Assembly (NCBI RefSeq): GCF_003818135.1
Contig: NZ_RPOH01000015.1
Span: 16,211-80,210, forward strand
Length of the DNA: 64,000 nucleotides
Direction: 5' to 3'
DNA from: Buttiauxella warmboldiae
Lineage (GTDB): Bacteria; Pseudomonadota; Gammaproteobacteria; Enterobacterales; Enterobacteriaceae
Part shown: piece after piece, positions 52,458-63,079 of the stretch
How positions within the stretch are numbered: position 1 is the stretch's first letter
Layout of the letters: every line of letters starts with the position of its first letter
The notes under the pieces: generated by a model
Seen by the model: only the letters and a program-made list of their open reading frames with translations
Told to the model about the DNA's origin: nothing
The model's database searches: none
Position numbers and translations under genes: made by a program

Positions 52458-53963
52458 TTACGCTTCGCCACCAAACCAGCAGATATTACGAGCAGCCATG
52501 ATCAACTCACCGGCTTTCTCATTGGTTAAACCTTCAATATCTGACAGATCGTCGACACCTTGCTCAGCCAGGTCTTCCAGCGAGCTTACACCGCGCGCAG
52601 CAAGTTTAAAGGCCAGATTGCGATCCATACCTTCGAGGTTCAGCAGATCCTCTTGCGGTTTGTTATCGCCCAGGCTCTCTTCCTGCGCTAATGCCAGCGT
52701 AGTAAGGGCGTTTTTGGCGCGATCGCGTAATGCTTCCACTGTATCTTCATCAAGGCCATCTATTTCCAGCAGCTCTTTCATCGGCACGTAGGCCAGCTCT
52801 TCGAGAGTGGAGAAACCTTCTTCTACCAATACAGTGGCGAAGTCCTCGTCGATTTCGAGGTATTTGGTAAAGGTATCAATGGCCGCATGGGCTTCAGCCT
52901 GATGCTTGGCTTGCAGGTCATCAACGGTCATCACGTTAAGTTCCCAGCCGCTCAGCTGTGCTGCCAGACGTACGTTCTGACCGTTACGACCGATAGCCTG
53001 TGCCAGATTGCCTGCCTCTACCGCGATGTCCATTGTGTGTTTGTCTTCATCAACCACAATGGAAGCCACGTCAGCCGGAGCCATAGCATTGATAACGAAT
53101 TGCGCCGGGTTATCGTCCCACAGCACGATATCAATACGCTCACCGCCCAGTTCAGTGGAAACTGCCTGTACGCGCGCGCCGCGCATACCGACGCAAGCAC
53201 CAACCGGATCGATACGCTTGTCGTTCGTTTTCACGGCGATTTTCGCACGTGAACCCGGATCGCGAGCTGCGGCCTTGATTTCAATCACTTCTTCGCCGAT
53301 TTCCGGCACTTCAATACGGAACAGTTCAATCAGCATTTCTGGTTTAGAACGGCTAACGAACAGCTGCGCACCGCGAGCTTCCGGACGTACAGCATAAAGC
53401 ACGCCGCGGATACGGTCACCCGGGCGGAAGTTTTCACGCGGCAGCATATCTTCGCGAGGAATAACAGCTTCAGCACTGGTGTTAGAACCATCGATCGGAC
53501 GAACTTCGAGCGAAATATTATCACGGTTAACTTTCTTAACCACGCCGGTGATGATCTCACCTTCCAGCTCGCGGAACTGATCAACTACCATTGCGCGTTC
53601 AGCTTCACGTACTTTCTGTACGATAACCTGCTTTGCGGTCTGGGTGGTGATACGGTCGAAGGTGACAGACTCAATCTGGTCTTCAACATACTCGCCAACG
53701 TTCAGCTCTGGATCTTCAAATTGAGCGGCATCGAGAGTGATTTCACGCGTAGGTTGGGTCACTTCTTCGACAATGACCCAGCGGCGGAAAGTATCAAAGT
53801 CGCCACTTTTACGATCGATGCTGACGCGAACATCAATCTCTTGCTCATATTTTTTCTTGGTCGCTGTTGCCAGAGCACTTTCCAGCGCTTCGAAAATCTT
53901 CTCGCGCGGCAGTGATTTTTCGTTGGAAACTGCTTCTACAACAGCCAAAATTTCTTTGTTCAT
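52458..53963 (-). CDS. nusA: Transcription termination/antitermination factor NusA
   Basis: RNA polymerase-binding factor controlling pausing, termination and antitermination. It has 501 residues (E. coli 495). An N-terminal RNAP-binding domain (1-130), S1 (about 135-200, '[15 protein letters not shown]'), two KH domains (200-345, '[16 protein letters not shown]') and two acidic repeats (AR1/AR2) are in order. A slightly longer C-terminus accounts for the extra residues. It lies between rimP and infB, 24 bp apart. Confidence 0.98.
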   Translation of the reverse strand: MNKEILAVVEAVSNEKSLPREKIFEALESALATATKKKYEQEIDVRVSIDRKSGDFDTFRRWVIVEEVTQPTREITLDAAQFEDPELNVGEYVEDQIESVTFDRITTQTAKQVIVQKVREAERAMVVDQFRELEGEIITGVVKKVNRDNISLEVRPIDGSNTSAEAVIPREDMLPRENFRPGDRIRGVLYAVRPEARGAQLFVSRSKPEMLIELFRIEVPEIGEEVIEIKAAARDPGSRAKIAVKTNDKRIDPVGACVGMRGARVQAVSTELGGERIDIVLWDDNPAQFVINAMAPADVASIVVDEDKHTMDIAVEAGNLAQAIGRNGQNVRLAAQLSGWELNVMTVDDLQAKHQAEAHAAIDTFTKYLEIDEDFATVLVEEGFSTLEELAYVPMKELLEIDGLDEDTVEALRDRAKNALTTLALAQEESLGDNKPQEDLLNLEGMDRNLAFKLAARGVSSLEDLAEQGVDDLSDIEGLTNEKAGELIMAARNICWFGGEA

Positions 53964-53990
53964 CCTGGGTTTTCACCTCAATCCAAACTA

Positions 53991-54443
53991 TTAAAAGTGG
54001 GGTACCAGGTTCGCTTTCTGGATGTTGCTCAGCGCGAACACTTCATCTTTACCTTCCACCGTAACCGTGATCATCTCACCTTCTACGGCTTTAATAATAC
54101 CCTGCCATTTACGACGGTTTTGCACGGCCATGCGCAACACAATGCTGACTTCTTCGCCGATGAAACGAACATAATGCTCGGCGGTAAACATTGGGCGATC
54201 AAGACCAGGTGAGGAAACTTCCAGGTTGTAAGCCACAGTGATAGGGTCTTCGACATCCAGTACTGCACTTACCTGGTGACTGACATCAGCACAATCATCA
54301 ACATTGATGCCATCTTCACTATCAATATAGATGCGCAGCGTAGATTGGCGACCCCGAACAAATTCGATACCGACCAATTCATAGCCCAGCGCCTCGACCG
54401 GTGCTGAAATCATCTCTGTTAATTTTTGCTCTAATGTGGACAA
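53991..54443 (-). CDS. rimP: Ribosome maturation factor RimP
   Basis: 30S maturation factor binding S12. The start is TTG at 54441-54443 ([14 protein letters not shown] follows), with GGGGGTGG just upstream; this gives 150 residues, exactly the E. coli length. The frame extends four codons further but that stretch is the ribosome site. Conserved features are '[20 protein letters not shown]' and the C-terminal SH3-like '[17 protein letters not shown]'. It heads the protein-coding part of the metY-rimP-nusA-infB operon. Confidence 0.96.
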   Translation of the reverse strand: MSTLEQKLTEMISAPVEALGYELVGIEFVRGRQSTLRIYIDSEDGINVDDCADVSHQVSAVLDVEDPITVAYNLEVSSPGLDRPMFTAEHYVRFIGEEVSIVLRMAVQNRRKWQGIIKAVEGEMITVTVEGKDEVFALSNIQKANLVPHF

Positions 54444-54456
54444 GCCCACCCCCAAG

Positions 54457-54481
54457 ACATAAAAAAAGGGCCTATAGCCCC
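54457..54481 (-). terminator. Attenuator-like hairpin in rimP leader
   Basis: On the minus strand GGGGC-TATA-GGCCC (one mismatch) is followed by seven T residues, 14 bases before the rimP start. It can act as an attenuator within the metY-rimP leader. Confidence 0.5.
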
Positions 54482-54501
54482 GTTATTCTGAAGTCAGATA
54501 A

Positions 54502-54526
54502 CAAAAAACCCCGATAAATCGGGGCT
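54502..54526 (-). terminator. Terminator downstream of metY
   Basis: CCCCGAT-AA-ATCGGGG (54509-54524) is followed on the minus strand by TTTTTTG, between metY and rimP. It is a good intrinsic terminator; read-through feeds the rimP-nusA-infB genes, as in E. coli. Confidence 0.85.
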
Positions 54527-54653
54527 TGATATAACTGAACCCTGTATACCGCGAATGCGGCCCGGACACCATCCAGGAGAATTTTTTTCTAAATTCTTCG
54601 CGAGGCACCAACTGGTGTTCACAGTATATTTGAAAAAGAACTCTCAGGGAAAG

Positions 54654-54730
<77 letters not shown>

Positions 54731-54789
54731 TCCGAAAACGTGGCAAATAATACGCCAGAATTGCATTAAATGCAAGAATTGCTGGGATT

Positions 54790-54876
54790 TGGTACCGAGG
54801 ACGGGACTTGAACCCGTAAGCCCAATCGGGCACTACCACCTCAAGGTAGCGTGTCTACCAATTCCACCACCTCGGC
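54790..54876 (-). tRNA. leuU: tRNA-Leu(GAG)
   Basis: 87-nt class II tRNA on the minus strand with encoded CCA and a long variable arm. The acceptor begins GCCGAGG and ends CCTCGGT-ACCA. The anticodon stem-loop CTACCTTGAGGTGGTAG presents GAG, reading CUC/CUU leucine codons. It lies between secG and metY, as in E. coli. Confidence 0.96.
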
Positions 54877-54924
54877 ACTTTGCGCACGGCAATCACCTCT
54901 TGCCGTACAGAAGCTTACTGCTTA

Positions 54925-55254
54925 TTACTGCGGAATATCGCTGCTCGGCCTGGTAGGTGCCGCTGGCTGTGACTCAGTTTTTGTCGGCTGAGTTAAATTA
55001 TCCCACACGCTTCCTTTATCGGTTTTGTTGGTATTGAGGTTACCCAGTACCAGGCTGATAATAAAGAACAGCGTTGCTAACACAGCGGTCATACGGGTCA
55101 TGAAGTTACCAGAACCGTTAGAACCAAACAGCGTAGCTGAAGCGCCTGCTCCGAAGGAGGCTCCCATATCAGCGCCTTTACCTTGCTGCAGCATGATAAG
55201 ACCGACAAGGCCCAGAGCTACAATAAGGAAAATAACTAAAAGAGCTTCGTACAT
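54925..55254 (-). CDS. secG: Preprotein translocase subunit SecG
   Basis: Small membrane subunit of SecYEG that aids SecA cycling. ATG at 55252-55254 (MYEALLVIFLIVALGLV) gives 109 residues (E. coli 110); the frame extends upstream without a likely start. Two membrane helices (about 2-24 and 53-74) flank the glycine-rich 'GKGADMGASFGAGAS' loop. The C-terminal tail is Pro/Thr rich. Confidence 0.97.
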   Translation of the reverse strand: MYEALLVIFLIVALGLVGLIMLQQGKGADMGASFGAGASATLFGSNGSGNFMTRMTAVLATLFFIISLVLGNLNTNKTDKGSVWDNLTQPTKTESQPAAPTRPSSDIPQ

Positions 55255-55436
55255 AATCAACCTGTTCCTTGCGGGATTACCGCATACCAAAGCTTCAAAC
55301 CAGTCAAGCGGATACGTTTAAGTTTACCCACTGAAGCGGGTGAGAATACTAACCAAAGCCTTCTGTCTGCGCAAGGGCAATTTCTTCACATTTTGCCGAC
55401 TGCGGAAAAAAACAGCAGCAAACTTGCCTTTTCCTG

Positions 55437-55465
55437 CAAAACAGGCGGCAAACGCCGCCTTTTTA
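55437..55465 (-). terminator. Terminator of glmM
   Basis: GGCGGC-AAAC-GCCGCC (55444-55459) lies 25 bp after the glmM stop. Runs of T exist on both sides (TGTTTTG on the minus, TTTTTA on the plus strand), so it can act in either direction. The rest of 55255-55484 shows no gene. Confidence 0.7.
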
Positions 55466-55484
55466 TACAAACAGTAAAGTGCGT

Positions 55485-56822
55485 TTAAACCGCTTTTACC
55501 GCATCGGCAATACGATTGGCGTACTCGATAACCAGCGCTTCGTCTTCGCCTTCTACCATCACGCGAATTAGCGGCTCAGTTCCCGATTTGCGCAGTAGCA
55601 CACGACCACGGTTACCCAATGCTTCTTCAACTTCAGCGGTCACTTTTTTCACAGTATCATGCTCAAGCGGATCGCCGCTGCCCGCAGTAAAACGCACGTT
55701 AACCAAAACCTGGGGGAATAATTTCATTCCGCTGCATAAATCATGCAGGCTCATATGGTTACGCACCATCGCGGTGAGCACTTGCAAACCGGCCACAATC
55801 CCGTCGCCCGTGGTGGTTTTATCAAGCAGGATCACATGGCCTGAGTTTTCCGCGCCGATTCGCCAACCTTTTTCCTGTAATTTTTCCAGCACATAACGGT
55901 CGCCCACTTTTGCACGCGCAAACGGAATACCAAGCTGTTTCAACGCCAGTTCCAGCCCCATATTGCTCATCAGGGTGCCAACCGCACCACCGCGTAGCTG
56001 GCCCTGACGTAAACCTTCGCGCGCAATGATGTAAAGGATCTGGTCACCGTCGACTTTATGACCGAGATTATCCACCATGATCAGGCGGTCACCATCGCCG
56101 TCGAGTGCGATACCAATATCCGCTTTTTCGGCCAGCACGCGCTCCTGAAGCATACGCACATCGGTGGCACCACATTTCTCATTGATATTAACGCCGTTTG
56201 GTTCACATCCAACCGCAATAACCGTGGCGCCCAGCTCACGCAGCACGTTTGGCGCAATGTGGTAAGTTGCCCCGTTGGCGCAATCAACCACAATTTTCAT
56301 ACCGTTGAGGCTTAATTCGTTCGGAAAGGTGCCCTTGCAGAATTCGATATAGCGACCGGCGGCATCCACGATGCGGCTGGCCTTACCCAGCTCGGCAGAA
56401 TCCACGCAGGTAATCTCTTTTTCCATTTCCGCTTCAATGGCTTCTTCAACGTCATCCGGCAGCTTGGTACCGTCGATGGAGAAGAATTTAATCCCGTTAT
56501 CATAGAACGGGTTGTGGGATGCGGAGATCACAATCCCGGCTTCCGCGCGGAAAGCGCGAGTCAGGTAGGCTACGGCAGGCGTTGGCATCGGGCCTGTAAA
56601 CGATGCCGATAAACCCGCCGCCGCCAGACCCGCTTCCAGCGCGGACTCCAGCATATAGCCAGAGATGCGGGTGTCTTTGCCGATAATAATTTTACGCGAG
56701 CCGTGACGCGCTAACACTTTACCCGCGGCCCAGCCGAGCTTGAGCACGAAATCAGGTGTAATGGGGGAATCGCCAACACGACCGCGGATGCCATCTGTGC
56801 CAAAATATTTACGGTTACTCAT
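55485..56822 (-). CDS. glmM: Phosphoglucosamine mutase
   Basis: Converts glucosamine 6-phosphate to glucosamine 1-phosphate for UDP-GlcNAc and cell envelope synthesis. It has 445 residues, the E. coli length. The phosphoserine loop '[12 protein letters not shown]' (Ser102) and metal loop '[11 protein letters not shown]' are intact, with '[12 protein letters not shown]' at the C-terminus. Its start overlaps folP by 8 bp in the conserved ftsH-folP-glmM order. Confidence 0.98.
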   Translation of the reverse strand: MSNRKYFGTDGIRGRVGDSPITPDFVLKLGWAAGKVLARHGSRKIIIGKDTRISGYMLESALEAGLAAAGLSASFTGPMPTPAVAYLTRAFRAEAGIVISASHNPFYDNGIKFFSIDGTKLPDDVEEAIEAEMEKEITCVDSAELGKASRIVDAAGRYIEFCKGTFPNELSLNGMKIVVDCANGATYHIAPNVLRELGATVIAVGCEPNGVNINEKCGATDVRMLQERVLAEKADIGIALDGDGDRLIMVDNLGHKVDGDQILYIIAREGLRQGQLRGGAVGTLMSNMGLELALKQLGIPFARAKVGDRYVLEKLQEKGWRIGAENSGHVILLDKTTTGDGIVAGLQVLTAMVRNHMSLHDLCSGMKLFPQVLVNVRFTAGSGDPLEHDTVKKVTAEVEEALGNRGRVLLRKSGTEPLIRVMVEGEDEALVIEYANRIADAVKAV

Positions 56823-57663
56823 AGCGTTTTTTTTCCTTCGCTGAAAGTGTGGCTTCCACCACGCGCATCGCTTCGACTGACTCTTTTACATCGTGAACCC
56901 GAATGATATTCGCCCCCTGCATTGCCGATATCACTGCGCAAGCAAGGCTCCCGCTCAGGCGTTGATCCGGCCCGACGTTCAGCAGTTGGCCAACCATTGA
57001 TTTACGCGACATCCCCACCAGCAGCGGTAAGCCAAAATGGTGGAATTCGGAGAGTCGGGCTAAAAGTTGATAATTGTGGGTCAGATTTTTACCGAAACCA
57101 AAGCCCGGGTCGAGCAACAATTTTTCTTTTGCGATACCCGCCGCTTCGCAGCGCGCTATCTGGTCGATAAAAAAGCGGTTTACATCGGCCAGGACATCGT
57201 CGTAGTAAGGCGCCTGCTGCATATTTTTGGGTTCACCCTGCATATGCATCAGGCAAACCGGCAGCCCTGTCTCGGCGGCAGCTTCCAGCGCACCAGGCTG
57301 CTGCAGCGAGCGAATATCGTTGATGATATGCGCGCCGACCCGTGCTGATTCGCGGATCACCTCAGGTTTCGAGGTATCCACCGAAATCCATACTTCAAAA
57401 CGCTGCGCAATAGCTTCGACAACAGGGATCACACGGGACAGCTCTTCTTCGACACTCACTTCAGCCGCGCCCGGGCGCGTGGACTCACCGCCAATATCAA
57501 TAATCGTCGCGCCCGCATTGATCATCGCATTAGCGTGTTTTACAGCGTCCACTAATGAAGCGTGCTGTCCACCGTCGGAAAAGGAGTCTGGCGTGACGTT
57601 CAAAATCCCCATGATATGCGGATGTGAAAGATCAAGCGTGCTGCCCTGGGCTGTGAGTTTCAT
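56815..57663 (-). CDS. folP: Dihydropteroate synthase
   Basis: Condenses p-aminobenzoate with pterin pyrophosphate in folate synthesis; the sulfonamide target. ATG at 57661-57663 ([19 protein letters not shown]) gives 282 residues, the E. coli length; the frame extends upstream without a likely start. Key loops '[13 protein letters not shown]', 'GGESTRPGA' and 'DPGFGFGKN' are wild-type in form. It overlaps glmM and follows ftsH after a strong terminator. Confidence 0.97.
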   Translation of the reverse strand: MKLTAQGSTLDLSHPHIMGILNVTPDSFSDGGQHASLVDAVKHANAMINAGATIIDIGGESTRPGAAEVSVEEELSRVIPVVEAIAQRFEVWISVDTSKPEVIRESARVGAHIINDIRSLQQPGALEAAAETGLPVCLMHMQGEPKNMQQAPYYDDVLADVNRFFIDQIARCEAAGIAKEKLLLDPGFGFGKNLTHNYQLLARLSEFHHFGLPLLVGMSRKSMVGQLLNVGPDQRLSGSLACAVISAMQGANIIRVHDVKESVEAMRVVEATLSAKEKKRYE

Positions 57664-57694
57664 CGAAATTCCTTCCATTAGCTGAGGCTCAACA

Positions 57695-57730
57695 AAAAAC
57701 AAAAACCCCGGGACAAGCCCGGGGTTTTAT
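57695..57730 (-). terminator. Rho-independent terminator of ftsH
   Basis: CCCCGGG (57706-57712) and CCCGGGG (57718-57724), extended by AAAA/TTTT, form a strong hairpin followed on the minus strand by TTTTTGTTTTTTG. It separates ftsH from folP. Confidence 0.9.
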
Positions 57731-57762
57731 AGATTACGGCAATAACATCGGGCAGAGACGAC

Positions 57763-59700
57763 TTATTTATCGCCCAACTGCTCTGACATCGTATTGCCAG
57801 GATTCGGCGTACGCGGTTCGTCGACCGGACGCGGTGCGCGTGGCGTACCGTTGTTGTCAGAATTGTTGCTGCCGTTATTGGACTCTTCCCAACCCGCTGG
57901 CGGACGCACATCGCGACGGTTCATCAGGTCATCAATCTGAGGCGCATCGATGGTTTCATACTTCATCAATGCGTCTTTCATGGTGTGGAGAATATCCATA
58001 TTTTCATTCAGGAGCTGGCGTGCGCGCGCGTAGTTACGCTCAATCAACAGCTTCACTTCCTGATCGATGATACGCGCGGTTTCATCGGACATATGTTTCG
58101 CTTTCGCCACTGAACGACCCAGGAATACTTCGCCTTCCTCTTCCGCGTACAGCAACGGACCGAGTTTTTCAGAGAAGCCCCATTGGGTGACCATGTTACG
58201 GGCAATAGAAGTGGCTACTTTGATGTCGTTAGACGCACCGGTAGAAACATGCTCTGCACCGTAAATAATCTCTTCGGCAAGACGGCCGCCGTACAGGGTA
58301 GAAATCTGGCTTTCCAGTTTCTGACGGCTGGCGCTGATGGCATCACCTTCCGGCAAGAAGAACGTTACGCCCAACGCGCGACCGCGTGGGATAATCGTCA
58401 CTTTATGTACCGGATCGTGCTCTGGAACCAGGCGACCGATAATCGCGTGTCCTGCTTCGTGGTATGCGGTGGATTCTTTTTGCGCTTCCGTCATCACCAT
58501 GGAGCGACGTTCCGCACCCATCATGATTTTGTCTTTCGCTTTTTCGAATTCAACCATCGAAACCACACGCTTGTTGCCACGGGCAGCAAACAGAGCAGCT
58601 TCGTTGACCAGGTTTGCAAGGTCAGCACCGGAGAAACCAGGCGTACCGCGCGCAATGATTGCTGCGTCAATGTCCGGAGACAACGGCACACGGCGCATAT
58701 GCACTTTCAGGATTTGTTCACGGCCACGCACATCTGGCAGACCCACAACAACCTGACGGTCAAAACGGCCCGGGCGCAGCAACGCCGGGTCAAGGACGTC
58801 TGGACGGTTAGTCGCGGCGATAACGATGATACCTTCGTTACCTTCGAAACCATCCATTTCGACCAGCATCTGGTTCAGCGTCTGCTCACGTTCATCGTGA
58901 CCACCACCCAGACCTGCGCCACGCTGGCGGCCTACGGCGTCGATTTCATCGATGAAGATGATGCACGGCGCCGCTTTCTTAGCTTGTTCAAACATGTCGC
59001 GCACGCGGGATGCACCCACGCCCACGAACATTTCAACGAAGTCAGAACCGGAGATAGTAAAGAACGGAACTTTCGCTTCGCCCGCGATGGCTTTCGCCAG
59101 CAGGGTTTTACCGGTACCCGGAGGGCCAACCATCAGCACGCCTTTCGGGATTTTTCCGCCCAGTTTCTGGAAGCGGCTTGGCTCGCGAAGGTACTCAACC
59201 AGCTCAGCAACCTCTTCTTTTGCTTCGTCACAGCCGGCAACGTCAGCAAAAGTGGTCTTAATTTGGTCTTCGGTAAGCATACGCGCCTTGCTCTTGCCGA
59301 ACGACATGGCACCTTTGCCACCCCCGCCCTGCATCTGACGCATAAAGAAGATCCAGACCCCAATTAGCAATAGCATTGGGAACCAGGAGATAAAAATAGA
59401 AGCCAGCAAGCTTGGCTCTTCAGGCGGCTCGCCTACTACTTTCACATTTTTGGTCAGCAGGTTATCAAGCAGTTTAGGATCGTTAACGGGGATGTAAGTC
59501 GTGTATCGGTTACTATCTTTCTTGGTAACTTTGATTTCACGTCCATTGATACTCGCTTCACGAACCTGATCCTGATTCACTTCAGACAGGAAAGTGGAGT
59601 AATCCACCCTACGGCCGTTTGACTCGCTGGGCCCAAAGCTCTGGAACACAGACATCAGCACAACCGCGATGACCAGCCAGAGTATTAGGTTTTTCGCCAT
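57763..59700 (-). CDS. ftsH: ATP-dependent zinc metalloprotease FtsH
   Basis: Membrane-anchored AAA+ protease degrading LpxC, sigma-32, SecY and damaged membrane proteins. ATG at 59698-59700 ([14 protein letters not shown]) gives 645 residues (E. coli 644); a TTG three codons earlier is possible. Two N-terminal membrane helices flank the periplasmic domain; Walker A 'GPPGTGKT', 'FIDEIDAVG', the second region of homology and the zinc site 'HEAGH' (~414) follow. The C-terminal tail is disordered. It is downstream of rlmE, as in E. coli. Confidence 0.98.
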   Translation of the reverse strand: MAKNLILWLVIAVVLMSVFQSFGPSESNGRRVDYSTFLSEVNQDQVREASINGREIKVTKKDSNRYTTYIPVNDPKLLDNLLTKNVKVVGEPPEEPSLLASIFISWFPMLLLIGVWIFFMRQMQGGGGKGAMSFGKSKARMLTEDQIKTTFADVAGCDEAKEEVAELVEYLREPSRFQKLGGKIPKGVLMVGPPGTGKTLLAKAIAGEAKVPFFTISGSDFVEMFVGVGASRVRDMFEQAKKAAPCIIFIDEIDAVGRQRGAGLGGGHDEREQTLNQMLVEMDGFEGNEGIIVIAATNRPDVLDPALLRPGRFDRQVVVGLPDVRGREQILKVHMRRVPLSPDIDAAIIARGTPGFSGADLANLVNEAALFAARGNKRVVSMVEFEKAKDKIMMGAERRSMVMTEAQKESTAYHEAGHAIIGRLVPEHDPVHKVTIIPRGRALGVTFFLPEGDAISASRQKLESQISTLYGGRLAEEIIYGAEHVSTGASNDIKVATSIARNMVTQWGFSEKLGPLLYAEEEGEVFLGRSVAKAKHMSDETARIIDQEVKLLIERNYARARQLLNENMDILHTMKDALMKYETIDAPQIDDLMNRRDVRPPAGWEESNNGSNNSDNNGTPRAPRPVDEPRTPNPGNTMSEQLGDK

Positions 59701-59756
59701 GTCACTCAAGGGATTAACCTCATATTACAACTGTGTTAACAAACAGCGTCAGGGGA

Positions 59757-60386
59757 CTATAGTTTTCGCCCAGTCGCTACAATGTACACTTCACGTGAGC
59801 GGGCACGAGAAGAGTCCGGTTTACGAACTTTAACTGTCGTAAACAGGGAGCGAATTTCTCGTAGGTATTCATCGAAACCTTCGCCCTGAAACACTTTCAC
59901 TAAAAAACTACCGCCCGGTGCCAGAACATCACGACACATTTCCAGTGCCAGTTCGACTAAATACATAGCCCGGGGAATATCAACTGCCGGTGTCCCGCTC
60001 ATATTTGGAGCCATATCTGACATGACAACCTGAACTTTACTGTCACCAACACGATCCAGCAGAGCTTTCACGACTAGTTCATCACGAAAATCGCCCTGAA
60101 GGAAATCAACACCAACGATAGGATCCATTGGTAAAAGATCGCAAGCAATGATTCGCCCCTGGTTCCCGATTTGCGTCACAACATATTGCGACCAACCTCC
60201 GGGAGCCGCACCCAGATCGACAATCGTCATCCCTGGCTTAAAAAGTTTGTCACTTTGCTGTATTTCATCAAGTTTAAACCAGGCTCGGGAACGCAACCCT
60301 TTTTTATGCGCCTGAATTACATATTTATCGCTAAAGTGTTCCTGCAGCCAGCGACCAGAGCTGGCAGAACGCTTTTTACCTGTCAT
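59757..60386 (-). CDS. rlmE: 23S rRNA 2'-O-ribose U2552 methyltransferase
   Basis: Heat-shock methyltransferase (RrmJ/FtsJ) modifying U2552 in the A-loop of 23S rRNA. ATG at 60384-60386 ([15 protein letters not shown]) gives 209 residues, the E. coli length. The SAM motif '[14 protein letters not shown]' and K-D-K-E catalytic residues (for example Lys38 region, 'SDMAPNMSG', '[10 protein letters not shown]') are present. It is divergent from yhbY and leads rlmE-ftsH. Confidence 0.97.
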   Translation of the reverse strand: MTGKKRSASSGRWLQEHFSDKYVIQAHKKGLRSRAWFKLDEIQQSDKLFKPGMTIVDLGAAPGGWSQYVVTQIGNQGRIIACDLLPMDPIVGVDFLQGDFRDELVVKALLDRVGDSKVQVVMSDMAPNMSGTPAVDIPRAMYLVELALEMCRDVLAPGGSFLVKVFQGEGFDEYLREIRSLFTTVKVRKPDSSRARSREVYIVATGRKL

Positions 60387-60512
60387 CTCATTTTCCAACT
60401 TTGTTCATCGTGAGTAGCAGGCTGTAGAGTTATCAGCACAGCCGATTTGGCGATACGGTAGAGATGGCGGTAGAATGAACCGTTTTCAATCCCAACGTAA
60501 GCAAAAAATACG

Positions 60513-60806
60513 ATGAATCTGAGTACTAAACAAAAACAGCACCTGAAAGGTCTTGCACATCCGCTCAAGCCTGTAGTCATGCTTGGCAATAACGGTTTGA
60601 CCGAAGGGGTACTGGCCGAGATTGAACAAGCGATCGAACATCATGAGTTAATCAAGGTGAAAATCGCCACTGAAGATCGCGAAACTAAAACCTTGATCGT
60701 GGATGCCATCGTGCGTGAAACCGGCGCCTGTAATGTACAGGTTATCGGTAAAACGCTGGTGCTCTATCGCCCGTCTAAAGAGCGCAAGATTTCTCTGCCG
60801 AAATAA
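60513..60806 (+). CDS. yhbY: YhbY, CRM-domain RNA-binding protein
   Basis: Small CRM-domain protein associated with pre-50S particles. It has 97 residues, the E. coli length. The domain GxxG-type loop is 'VMLGNNGLTEGV' and the rest follows the family to 'VIGKTLVLYRPSKERKI'. It is divergent from rlmE across about 126 bp and followed by its own terminator. Confidence 0.96.
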   Translation: MNLSTKQKQHLKGLAHPLKPVVMLGNNGLTEGVLAEIEQAIEHHELIKVKIATEDRETKTLIVDAIVRETGACNVQVIGKTLVLYRPSKERKISLPK

Positions 60807-60844
60807 GCAGAGAGTGTGCAAAATGCCACGCTCTGTTAGTTGAT

Positions 60845-60869
60845 AAAAGGCCGCGGTGCGGCCTTTTTC
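60845..60869 (+). terminator. Rho-independent terminator of yhbY
   Basis: AAAAGGCCGC-GGT-GCGGCCTTTTT (60845-60868) is a strong stem with T tract, between yhbY and convergent greA. Confidence 0.9.
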
Positions 60870-60912
60870 CTTTCTTTACAATACTCCACGCCATAAAAAA
60901 GCGTAGCAGAAA

Positions 60913-61389
60913 TTATAAATATTCCACTTTTAGAATTTCGAACTCTACATCACCGCCCGGGGTGCGGATAACCACCACATCATCCTGCTCTTTGCCCACC
61001 AGACCACGAGCGATCGGTGAGTTCACCGAAATCAGATTCTGTTTAAAATCAGCTTCATCATCGCCAACGATGCGATAAGTCTGCTCTTCGTCGTTATCCA
61101 GATTCAAAACGGTGACGCTCGCGCCGAAAATAACGCGGCCATTGTTTGGCATTTTGGTGATATCGATCACCTGCGCGTTGGACAGCTTAGCCTCAATATC
61201 CTGGATACGGCCTTCGCAAAAACCCTGCTGCTCGCGCGCGGCATGATACTCGGCATTTTCTTTCAAATCGCCGTGTTCGCGGGCATCGGCAATCGCGGCG
61301 ATAATTTGTGGACGGCGCACAGATTTCAGGAAATCCAGCTCTTCACGTAATTTTTCTGCGCCACGTAGGGTCATCGGAATAGGTTGCAT
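60913..61389 (-). CDS. greA: Transcript cleavage factor GreA
   Basis: Rescues backtracked RNA polymerase by stimulating cleavage of the transcript 3' end. It has 158 residues, the E. coli length. The N-terminal antiparallel coiled coil (about 1-75) ends in the tip '[20 protein letters not shown]', whose acidic residues act in the secondary channel; the globular domain follows. Its leader contains a GraL-type terminator. Confidence 0.97.
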   Translation of the reverse strand: MQPIPMTLRGAEKLREELDFLKSVRRPQIIAAIADAREHGDLKENAEYHAAREQQGFCEGRIQDIEAKLSNAQVIDITKMPNNGRVIFGASVTVLNLDNDEEQTYRIVGDDEADFKQNLISVNSPIARGLVGKEQDDVVVIRTPGGDVEFEILKVEYL

Positions 61390-61489
61390 TGTTATACCTC
61401 GTCAAAACTTTCCTGTTCAGAACGGCCATACGGCGTTCCTGAATCCAGGGCCTGGTCTGCGCGAGTAGGCAAACCCCTGGCACTAAGCA

Positions 61490-61522
61490 AAATAAAAACT
61501 GACCCGGTGCAAAGCACCAGGC
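61490..61522 (-). ncRNA. GraL-type terminated leader RNA of greA (terminator part)
   Basis: On the minus strand, CCTGGTGC-TTT-GCACCGGG followed by TCAGTTTTTATTTTG lies about 105 bp upstream of greA. In E. coli the greA leader ends at such a terminator to give GraL RNAs. The hairpin and T tract are visible; existence of a stable RNA here is inferred. Confidence 0.55.
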
Positions 61523-61642
61523 CAGGAACGGTTTCCAGATTGACCTGTATTTTACCCTGGAGTTCCCTGAGGGTCATCGTTTACTTTGCACTGCGATGCA
61601 CCGTAGTATGACGATACGTTTCCAGGTTGTTACCGCGAGATT

Positions 61643-63076
61643 ATGCGATTTTTTAGATTTGTCATTGGATTGACCAGCGCTCTGGTGTTTAGCGCCCAGG
61701 CCGCCAACGTTGAAGAGTACACTTCCCAACTGCCTGCCGGTGCGAATCTGGCGTTAATGGTTCAGAAAGTCGGGGCGCCCGCGCCCTTGATTGACTATCA
61801 CAGCCAACAAATGGCGTTGCCGGCAAGTACCCAAAAGGTCATTACCGCTCTGGCAGCCTTGCTTCAGCTAGGCCCGGATTTCAGGTTTAACACCACCCTT
61901 GAAAGCCACGCCCAGGTGAGCAATGGCGTATTGCAGGGGGATCTGACTGCGCGATTTGGCGGCGATCCGACGCTAAAACGTCAGGATATTCGCAATATGG
62001 TAGCGGTACTGAAAAAATCAGGCGTGCAGCAAATTCAGGGAAATGTGCTGATCGACACCTCCGTTTTTGCCAGCCATGACAAAGCGCCAGGCTGGCCGTG
62101 GAATGATATGACGCAATGCTTTAGCGCCCCACCGGCGGCGGCCATTGTTGACCGAAATTGTTTTTCTGTTTCGCTCTACAGCGCACCTAAAGCTGACGAT
62201 TTAGCCTTTATCCGCATTGCCTCTTACTACCCTGTGGTGATGAATAGTCAGGTTCGTACCCTCGCAAAAGGATCTCCAGAGGCCCAGTATTGTGAACTGG
62301 ATGTCGTTCCGGGCGATCTGAATCGCTTTACGCTTACCGGCTGTATGACTCAACGCGCCGACCCGCTGCCACTCGCATTTGCGATTCAGGATGGCGCAAG
62401 TTACGCAGGCTCGATTTTAAAAGCCGAGCTTAAAGAGGCGGGAATCAGCTATAGCGGAACTCTATTACGTCAGACGCTATCTAATACCCCGGGAACGGTT
62501 ATCGCCAGCAAACAATCGGCACCCTTGCACGATTTGCTAAAGATCATGCTGAAGAAATCAGACAACATGATTGCCGATACCGTTTTTCGTACCATCGGCC
62601 ATAGCCGCTTTGGCGTACCGGGAACCTGGCGTGCCGGTGCGGATGCGGTGCGGCAAATCCTGCGTCAGAAAGCAGGTGTCGATTTAGGTAACAGTATCGC
62701 AGTCGATGGTTCGGGATTATCCCGCCACAATCTCATTTCCCCGGCGACGATGATGCAGGTATTGCAGTACATCGCCCAGAATGACAGCGAGCTTAACTTT
62801 ATCTCAATGCTACCTTTAGCAGGTTATGACGGCTCGTTACAGTATCGCGCGGGCCTGCATCAGGCCGGTGTTGATGGCAAAGTCTCGGCGAAAACCGGCT
62901 CGCTGCAGGGGGTCTATAACCTTGCCGGGTTTATTACTACCGCCAGCGGCCAGCGCATGGCCTTTGTGCAGTATCTGTCAGGCTATGCTGTCGCGCCTGC
63001 CGACCAACGTAACCGCCGTATCCCATTAGTGCGCTTTGAAAACCGTCTCTATAAGGATATCTACCAGAATAATTAA
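61643..63076 (+). CDS. dacB: D-alanyl-D-alanine carboxypeptidase/endopeptidase PBP4
   Basis: Periplasmic class C penicillin-binding protein with endopeptidase and carboxypeptidase activity. It has 477 residues, the E. coli length. The signal peptide (about 1-20) ends near 'SAQAANVEEY'. SXXK is Ser62-x-x-Lys65 ('ASTQKVITAL'), SxN is 'KKSDNMI' (~306) and KTG is 'SAKTGSLQ' (~417). It is followed after 3 bp by a BasR-like regulator gene; in E. coli K-12 obgE lies next instead. Confidence 0.97.
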   Translation: MRFFRFVIGLTSALVFSAQAANVEEYTSQLPAGANLALMVQKVGAPAPLIDYHSQQMALPASTQKVITALAALLQLGPDFRFNTTLESHAQVSNGVLQGDLTARFGGDPTLKRQDIRNMVAVLKKSGVQQIQGNVLIDTSVFASHDKAPGWPWNDMTQCFSAPPAAAIVDRNCFSVSLYSAPKADDLAFIRIASYYPVVMNSQVRTLAKGSPEAQYCELDVVPGDLNRFTLTGCMTQRADPLPLAFAIQDGASYAGSILKAELKEAGISYSGTLLRQTLSNTPGTVIASKQSAPLHDLLKIMLKKSDNMIADTVFRTIGHSRFGVPGTWRAGADAVRQILRQKAGVDLGNSIAVDGSGLSRHNLISPATMMQVLQYIAQNDSELNFISMLPLAGYDGSLQYRAGLHQAGVDGKVSAKTGSLQGVYNLAGFITTASGQRMAFVQYLSGYAVAPADQRNRRIPLVRFENRLYKDIYQNN

Positions 63077-63079
63077 GTG